From positions 210,663-274,662 of the forward strand of contig CABFPE010000201.1 in the NCBI GenBank assembly GCA_900660155.1: DNA of 64,000 nucleotides, in the 5' to 3' direction. Origin of the DNA: Hofstenia miamia (Eukaryota > Xenacoelomorpha > Acoela > Hofsteniidae). The notes under the pieces were generated by a model. The model was not told the origin of the DNA, did not search any database, and was given only the letters and a program-made list of their open reading frames with translations. Made by a program: the position numbers and the translations under genes. The first letter of the stretch is position 1. The number at the start of each line of letters is the position of its first letter. Positions 57,112 through 64,000 of the stretch are shown here, piece by piece.

Positions 57112-59863
57112 CCTTACCGAGTTTCATTATATAGAGTTTCATTAGCACACCCTGTACTTTGAAATTGCATTTTAAGTTTGCACACGTAACAGTGCTTGAC
57201 CTACTAATATAATTGATTTTCATTATTTTATAAAAAATAACAAATTACGGAAAAAATTCAGCAACCGATTTTTTGAATTTTTGGAATGATATTACAATCC
57301 TATCCTAGCATTAAATATTTTGTGAATTTGTCAATAACATTCGCAAAGATGTTATAAATCATCACACAGTTCTATGTATTCATAAAATCGAATTTCTGTG
57401 GTATATACCGCTGATTTACGAATGTATATATAGATTTTTCACTATACAGGAGGAGAAATAGCAGTTGAATGGAGAAAATTATAATTTAATTGAAATGTGT
57501 ACTTCATAAAAACGGTTCAAAGAAATGCTTTTGATAATATAAAGCACAGAATGTGTTTTGAAATAAGTAGCTGGCACAAAGTAATTTAACACGCTATCCA
57601 ATGAATTATTTATTTGCAATTTATTACTCGGCAATTTATTGCTTCCCGAAAACGAGCATAAATCGTGTCAGTTATCAAAATAGTAATATAATATTTGTTT
57701 CTGGAAACCTCATTTTTCAAGTAACTCCAGTTAATGCTACATTATGAAATGTTGTTGAAACGTCTATATGTGAGAAATTTCACTTACAATGTCAATGAAA
57801 GTGGGTCATACGAAATTATATGCAATAGCGTATTTTCGTTTTATTTGATAAAAATCCTTCCACATTTTAGGCAAATCACAACTTCATATTTCTAAGTTAA
57901 AGTAGCAACAGTAATCATGTCCAATAGACCTGATTGCATAATTTTCTTCTTAATTTCAGGCAGTTAGGGAAACGTAATCGTTTGCAGCAATAGAATTTGA
58001 CAGGGTTTTCGTGGGGCGTGGGATGGGATAGAACAAGGAAAGTTATCCCACTAGCCCCATGGGACCATCTTAATGTATGTTTATGCAGGGTTGCCTGGAA
58101 GAAAAACATGTAATGTTTTAAACACTTTGGAAACGATGACTTAACTACCTGGTTTTTGTAACAAATGGTCTTACCAGCCTAAAACAATATTTTGAAAAAT
58201 CCATACTTATATTCTTCCTATCTTTAAAAATTAAGATAATGTGCAATAAATAAAATATTAGTATCTAACAGGTCGTCGAGGAACGTGGGATGCTCCATGG
58301 GACGTGGGGTGGGATGGAACAAGTTTGACGTGAGATGGGATTACAATGGGACAGAATAAAGCTGGAATTTGGCCCATTAAGGAATTCTAATCGATTCATT
58401 TTTTTCAAATACTATAATAACGTATTTGCTTTGCGCGATATTTAGATGGAGAATGATATTCTAATTAAAACAGGAACAAATGTCATAAGTCATTACTATG
58501 TTATATTATTGTTTTAGTTTTAACAAGCGACCAGGAAATTTATCTTCGACATACTGCCATTTTTTATCTTTGTGAAAGCTAATTGAGTTAAAGGAAATTA
58601 CACTTCACTGTTAAGCTGCAAGAGATATGTTTTATTGATATAAGCTGAGGATGTCAAATTGATTAGTGACCAAAATTAATTATTTTTTCATACCCGAAGG
58701 AATTGAAATATCAAAATAGTTACTAGAGTTTTATAATTTCCACTGAATTAAGTTTCAACATAAATATTTGTTTCCTTACTGTATAGAAATTCATTTAATA
58801 TTAAAACTTTATTAACAGTTAGAACCTGTTTACATTTAAACTACGTGAACACAGTTGGGGGTAATTTTGTACCCCACAGACATTACTGAATATTGCAACA
58901 AGGCTATGGCTTAAATATGTATAAGAAAGATGTGTGTGTTGCACAAAAGAGTTTCTTCACATGGCCAGGTGAAATATCATTGCTGATATTCCACTTTGTT
59001 AGTTCCTCTTGAGGGCGGACCATTACCATGCCCGGCAATCTTCGCTATCATAAGCGACTCATTGCTTCTAACACAATTTACGTAGGCATGACCAAAGTTT
59101 TAAGCTTACCAGGATGTCAAGAGCAGAATGCATTCCTACCCGACCCCGATGGGCCACGGACTGGATGAGACTGAAAAAATAGGGTTGTGGGCAGGGCCAA
59201 AAATATCTATTACCCTAAACACCAATCTTATACATAATACATATTTAGTAGTTAAATTGTAATACAGTCTCCTAGTTCCAAATTTTAGATATTATTTTTT
59301 GAAGTTTTAGTTATTTTCACTGTAAATAGCAATTTAATTTTTTCCCTTAATGTATACCGTTTTTCACGGTAAGTTAGCGAGGCTTTGTTAATCCAATCGT
59401 ATACTAACTCTCTCCCAAAATGCTTTGACTTTCAAAAAAACCATTGATAAATTCGAAAATGAAAATAGGCCAAAGAATCAACTCAAATTTCTATCTATTT
59501 CACTTTTTTGTTACGTTAAGCTTCCATCCTTAATCATTTATTATTTATTATTACTATTTATTTTTAATATCCTTTGCACATAAAATCAATACAAATGAAG
59601 TGTTAAACACTTATTATGATTTCAAAAACAGTATTTTCTTCATTAATTAATCTTGGTTGTTGGAATTGATTGAGGCCTTTTGTGATTTTTCTTGGATGGC
59701 CAATTCCAAATATTTTTTTCCATTTTACTTTCGTTTAGTTAAATGTGATCTTTAATTGTAAATGCTATCTTAAAAATTTCTTATTGTGCAACTTCCCACC
59801 ATTAATCATCATGAGTAGAGTTTAGTATTTACGGTAAAACAAAATCCAAACGAAAAACTAAAT
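57112..59863. other. Spacer with degenerate TGGGATGGGAYA repeats at 58005-58365
   Basis: Two blocks (58010-58070 and 58285-58355) are built from TGGGATGGGAYAGAAC/CGTGGG-like words. They resemble a simple-sequence-rich MITE or minisatellite. The rest is unrecognised. Confidence 0.4.
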
Positions 59864-60348
59864 TTATATAATTAAGCTACAAAAAACATCTAAATGCAAC
59901 CCCTCATACAGTTGTTTGATTTCTTTTGTAAATATCCGCAAAGTTGGAGTGTGGCTGTTTGAAAAGTTTGCTCCGCCAAAGTTTAGGAAGCAAAGCAACC
60001 GGAAGGGCAAGTAGTTGAAAAGTGATGAGGAAATGTTGAACTTGTTGAAACCAATAAACGCAGTCATTGCGATTGAATTTGAGTTTGTACAAGATAACGA
60101 AGACTATCTTCAGCGTGAGAATTGGAACAGTTGATGTAAATGTCAGCATTCCCCAGTTAAGCACGAATTTCTGGGACATTGCTATACAGCACTGCGGTTG
60201 AAAACATTTTCGATTGTAGAATGTTCGTTTAGTTATCAAGAGAACATGCAGAAGACTAAGCGAGAGTGGGACGGTAGCAGCAATCTCTTGTGTTGAAATA
60301 CTGATGCTGTCTTCATTTTCTTGTTGTCTGTGATTGAGGTACGCATTG
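59864..60348 (-). other. Candidate terminal exon of a multi-pass membrane protein
   Basis: A - strand frame runs without stops from a possible acceptor (ATAATTTAG, exon from 60348) to a stop at 59864. It has three hydrophobic segments suitable for membrane spans (IAATVPLSLSLLHVLLI; MLTFTSTVPILTLKIVFVIL; HFLITFQLLALPVALL) separated by basic, Cys-containing loops. This looks like part of a 7TM-type receptor, but I see no family signature. There is no ATG early in the frame, which favours an exon over a whole gene. Confidence 0.3.
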
Positions 60349-61020
60349 CTAAATTATAAAATTACAATAATTCCAAATCAGTTTATTTTATTTATAACAA
60401 ACATTCATCATTCAAATTCATTTTAGCAAATATTTTTATGAAGGATTTTAGAAAATCATTTAAAAAAATTAGATTTAAAAAACGTTCACTTTAATTTTTT
60501 TTTAAATATTGTTAAGAATTTAATTTTTCATCTAAGATATGTCCTTCATTGTTTGACAGCTAAGAATATTTTGAACTCCAAGAACATTGGAGATATATAT
60601 ATATGAATATATTAGGGGTATTCCAAAGTTTATTTTTTTGAACTTTATTGTGAGATGGTGGACAAATGGTATAAAAATAATTTTCATAAAAATTTTTTCA
60701 CGATTTAGTAAATTACGTCATGCCCATTCTTCATTTAAATTTTACATAAGAATGTTAAATAAGCGGTATAAAATGCGTCCGTTATTGTTCGAGAAATATA
60801 GAATTTAATTACTGAGTTGTTTAATATTCTTATTTCTTAGCTAAACATGGAGTGCGGCTGTCCCCTTTTCCCTCCCACCCCTATCCACCCCCATATTATA
60901 TCCCCATTATTAAAAAACTGTCTAAGCTTTATGTGAATATTGAAATGTAATAAATTTTTAGTGTTTTTCATTAGATGAAACCCTTATTTTCAAAATTTTC
61001 TACTGTCCATGGAAGAAAAN

Positions 61021-61466
61021 TCGCTATGTACGCTTAACAAATTATATGTGTCGCTATTTACGCATCGCAAAATTTATATATGTTGCTAGGTACCAACAAG
61101 ATTTCTTGTTGTCATAAAATTGTAATGATAATATGATAATTACGCCCTCAGTGGTCTCAGTGGATGTACAGACTACTATTTGAAACCCTGTTTTGGAACA
61201 AACACAAATTTTATTGAAAATAGCTGCCTAAGTACAGCTCTATAATTACTCAACAATTTAGTGAATAATTCAGCCGGAAGTTGGCTAATTTATAGTGTAT
61301 TGCACAAACATAGTTCGAATTTTAATAAATATAGCGATTCACAACCAATCAACGTCATGCAGCAATTTTTTCTGCAGATTTCTACTCATTTTTTTTCATA
61401 TGTCGCTATGTATGCCCTAATATGTCGCTATGTACACTTTTTTCAAAATTTATAGGTACATAGCGA
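61021..61466. repeat. Repeat with TCGCTATGTAC termini and internal copies
   Basis: TCGCTATGTAC at 61021 and its reverse complement at 61456-61466, next to a (TA)n tract (61481-61502). More copies (GTCGCTAT-x-TACGC) lie near 61053, 61402 and 61423. The left boundary touches an N at 61020, so the true end may be missing. The terminus resembles the CGGGCGCTATGTAC end of the element at 46159. Confidence 0.5.
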
Positions 61467-61635
61467 CATATTATAACTATATATATATATATATATATAT
61501 AACCTATTAAAAACATTCTAGGAATGCACCTGCCTTACAAATCACGAAATCACAAATTAGGTCTAACTGTTGACAGGCCATTAAATTAGCATAGAAACTT
61601 CTTACAACCAAACATATTACTGGTAGATTTATGGG

Positions 61636-61870
61636 TTAATGGGTATGAACCTTAAAATAACCTGCATTGTGATTATTCTTGAGAAATTTTAACTGTGATA
61701 GAGAATATTGCTTTCCGTTCATTATCAAGACCAATTGATAAAATGATATAATAAAGATACTCGAAAACATCCCATGCAAAATAAACACATGGAATTCATA
61801 AATGATCTTCAATGGCTTCAACTGCGTGGGAGAAAATGGGGTACCTGACACATACATTTGCCAGAAAACT
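61636..61870 (-). other. Candidate exon with strong 3' splice site, membrane-like
   Basis: Directly after a textbook acceptor (TTTTTTTAATTGCAG, ending at 61871) a - strand frame reads VFWQMYVSGTPFSPTQLKPL, then one long hydrophobic span (FHVFILHGMFSSIFIISFYQLVL). It could belong to the same gene as 59864-60348, but the phases of the two pieces do not join directly, so an exon between them would be needed. Confidence 0.25.
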
Positions 61871-61873
61871 CTG

Positions 61874-63290
61874 CAATTAAAAAAACGCTAAGCTACAAGG
61901 TAAAGACTAATTTTTTTGTTACTCTTAGAACTATAATTTTCTATTACCAAATAATTGGTCTCATCTTCAGCAATTTTTGCGATTAATCGCGAATAATTAG
62001 TCCTTTGGTTGGGTTTATGTCAAAGTTTTGATACTAGCATCTATCTAGAGTTTCATAACACACTAGTGTTTTATCCAAAAGCAAAAATACTTAAGATGTT
62101 ATTGGAGCTTAAAACGTGTTGGTATATTGCGGTTTCTAGGTAAATTCAAGCAGCTCGGAAGCCTATTAAGCTTATAGCTGATAAAGCAAAGTCAGCATCA
62201 AGCACTAATACACTTTAAATGAATAGTAAACGTGTGCAATTTCACATTACATTTAAAAACTAGCATTCCTTTTTGTTTATAAAAAGACCTGCATAGAATT
62301 ACTATAAAATCTCAAAATGGAAAGGGCATGAAGTTTTTTACATTTAAAATTGTTCTTTGGTATTCTTTAAGCATATTTTATAATTTCTCTACATTTGGGA
62401 CCACAAGATTTTTGCAAGTTTGCTAAAATCCTATTTTAGAACTAGCCTTAATATATATATATATATATATAATTGCTGTACTAAAGATAGAATAAATAAT
62501 TTAGATTTTTGTTAAGTCAATCCTTAACAGCATTGTTGTATACAACAAAAGCTGTGAAGCAAAGATTTCAGTCTTATCAATAGTGCTAAGCTGTAAATCA
62601 TTTTTCAACATTGTTAAAAATTATGAACTTTAGCCATTTTAAGTGTTTCGGCCAACCTCAAAGTACTTTCAATTATTACATTTTTAGCCAATAATTTGCA
62701 TTCTTTAAAATTTCTTTTCCTTACAAGGTTATTTTAATTAATTTCACTAAGGTTTCACCTAAATTTGACACGTGTTTTATTTGGAGGACATTCTAAAACA
62801 CTTTGCATTACGAATCTTTTTAACTAATAATTTTTGTAAAGAGTGTTCAATAAACACACTAAAAATTTGCAGTGTCAATTATTTATAAAATCAATACTAG
62901 TAAATGCTATTTATAATTTTGAATTTTTAATGAACGCTATTTATGGAATTGTTTGTAGTTTTTTTAAACATGAAGTAATTAACTTTAGTTTTTTTACAGT
63001 TGTTACACATCTCTCACCTGCCACTAGAAACGACATTTTATTTGTAATGTATAAAGAGCAAAAAAACAATAATACAATGGTGTTAGAGATCTAGCATAAA
63101 AATTTATCATGAAAGCATAAATTTGCAGTAAAAGTGGTAGAACATCAAATTGTATAAAATTATTTCAAATTCGAATATTAACACGATCGGGGTATTTGGT
63201 GTAAGTTCCACCTGCAACATGGAATTAATAATGCATAAAAAGTCATCCCGATTTATCACCCTAGCATTACAATTTGTTAGCATGTATCAG
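61874..63290. other. Unassigned AT-rich spacer
   Basis: No gene seen; (TA)n tract at 62451-62470. Confidence 0.4.
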
Positions 63291-63299
63291 AGTGCCAAA

Positions 63300-63755
63300 A
63301 GAGTTACATATTTTGACCCACGACTCTACCCAACCCGCAGACAATTGACCAGTGACCCGACCCAATCCGTAGTATGTTGAAATATAACCAGACCCATGGG
63401 TCCGACAGTCAACAATTGACCCGAGCTATATTTGCAAATGTTAACAAAACTAACATGAAACAATGTATTAATCTCAATGGAAAAGGGATAGATATAACAA
63501 AGTGGAATATAAAACAACTTTAAAACGTTACATTAACATTAATTTAAGAGTAGGTTTTGTGTAGCATAGCATATTATAAACTAAATGGAAATGCATAGTT
63601 AGTTTTCTTTCACTATCTCTTTCAAACAATGAATTTCTCTGATCCGGCAAATTGCAAACTTTTCACCCATGACCCGACCTAGCCCCATCCGAGCAAATTT
63701 GACTCATAACCCGACGCAACAGTTCTTTGACCCAATCTGTGGGTAGAGTCACTGA
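63300..63755. repeat. GACCCGACCC-rich repeat
   Basis: Two blocks (63315-63430 and 63665-63755) carry repeated GACCCGACC, ACCCAACCCG and GTGGGTAGAGTC words in inverted relation: CGACTCTACCCAACCCG on the left, CTGTGGGTAGAGTCACTG on the right. Together they may be the ends of one MITE; target duplications were not resolved. Confidence 0.45.
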
Positions 63756-63943
63756 CATTTACACAATGACAAGTTTTTTATAGCTGTATTTGAAATTTGC
63801 AGTATGTACTCTATATAAATATAACTATAAACGGACATAATTTAAAAGTTGTTTAAGTTTTCGACTAGATTAACAACACATGAATGGAGTTCTTACCAGA
63901 TCTATTTAAGCCGAGAATTTCAATTCAAGTGATATTTTCTTAA

Positions 63944-63944
<1 letters not shown>

Positions 63945-63979
<35 letters not shown>

Positions 63980-64000
63980 CATATATATATATATATATAT
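63945..64000. repeat. (TA)n microsatellite at the window end
   Basis: Long TA run to the last base. Similar tracts recur throughout the window (for example 4042-4090, 20627-20665, 22219-22251, 49608-49640). Confidence 0.95.

Noticed and set aside
63013..63060. Possible first exon MSFLVAG with donor CAG/GTGAGA on the - strand
   Set aside because: Seven codons and one donor-like site are not enough without a linked exon.

Overview
This is AT-rich nuclear DNA from an animal. The evidence is one spliced gene with canonical GT..AG introns, AATAAA poly(A) signals, long (TA)n microsatellites, and a dense animal-type transposon load: L2/CR1- and Jockey-like LINEs, piggyBac, mariner/Tc, hAT, PIF/Harbinger, a THAP-domain element and Penelope-like fragments. 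The species cannot be fixed from sequence alone. The LINE and MITE flavour fits an AT-rich aquatic invertebrate such as a hydrozoan, but that is inference. No operons, CRISPR, tRNA or rRNA genes were seen.

Four genes look intact. Three are intronless paralogues on the + strand (12147-13763, 29212-30837, 35477-37108) encoding secreted or lysosomal phospholipase B-like (PLBD) Ntn-hydrolases of 538, 541 and 543 aa. The second and third are almost identical over about 1 kb and then become patchy, which points to recent gene conversion. All three carry the same short block (AAATAGGAAGT) 10-26 bases before the ATG. The fourth gene (41322-44598) has five exons that I could join without frame conflict into a 389-aa pepsin/cathepsin D-like aspartic protease with signal peptide, propeptide, DTGSS and DSGTS motifs and no cathepsin D proline loop. 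Lysosomal or digestive roles for both families are compatible, but joint function is inference. A broken stefin-type cystatin pseudogene lies on the - strand at 21804-22061. Two weak candidate exons of a multi-pass membrane protein lie on the - strand at 59.9-61.9 kb.

Layout: 0-10 kb is a mosaic of a THAP-domain repeat, Penelope-like fragments and a three-level nested transposon insertion; 10.4-11.05 kb is an unidentified GC-rich insertion; 12-14 kb PLBD gene 1; 15-19.1 kb MITEs, a LINE nested inside a mariner-like element, and a GGCTC hAT MITE; 21.8-24.6 kb cystatin pseudogene and a piggyBac copy; 29-37 kb PLBD genes 2 and 3 with a LINE fragment between; 41-45 kb aspartic protease with a hAT element in intron 4; 45-54 kb back-to-back MITEs, a decayed LINE, a ZBED5-like hAT pseudogene and mariner remnants; 54-64 kb mostly unrecognised AT-rich DNA with several dispersed repeats.

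No clearly new multi-gene system is visible. The best-supported unusual points are the nested insertion with readable target duplications and an empty site, the PLBD gene-conversion pair with a shared upstream block, the frameshifted stefin, and the unexplained 647-bp GC-rich insertion flanked by 11-bp direct repeats.
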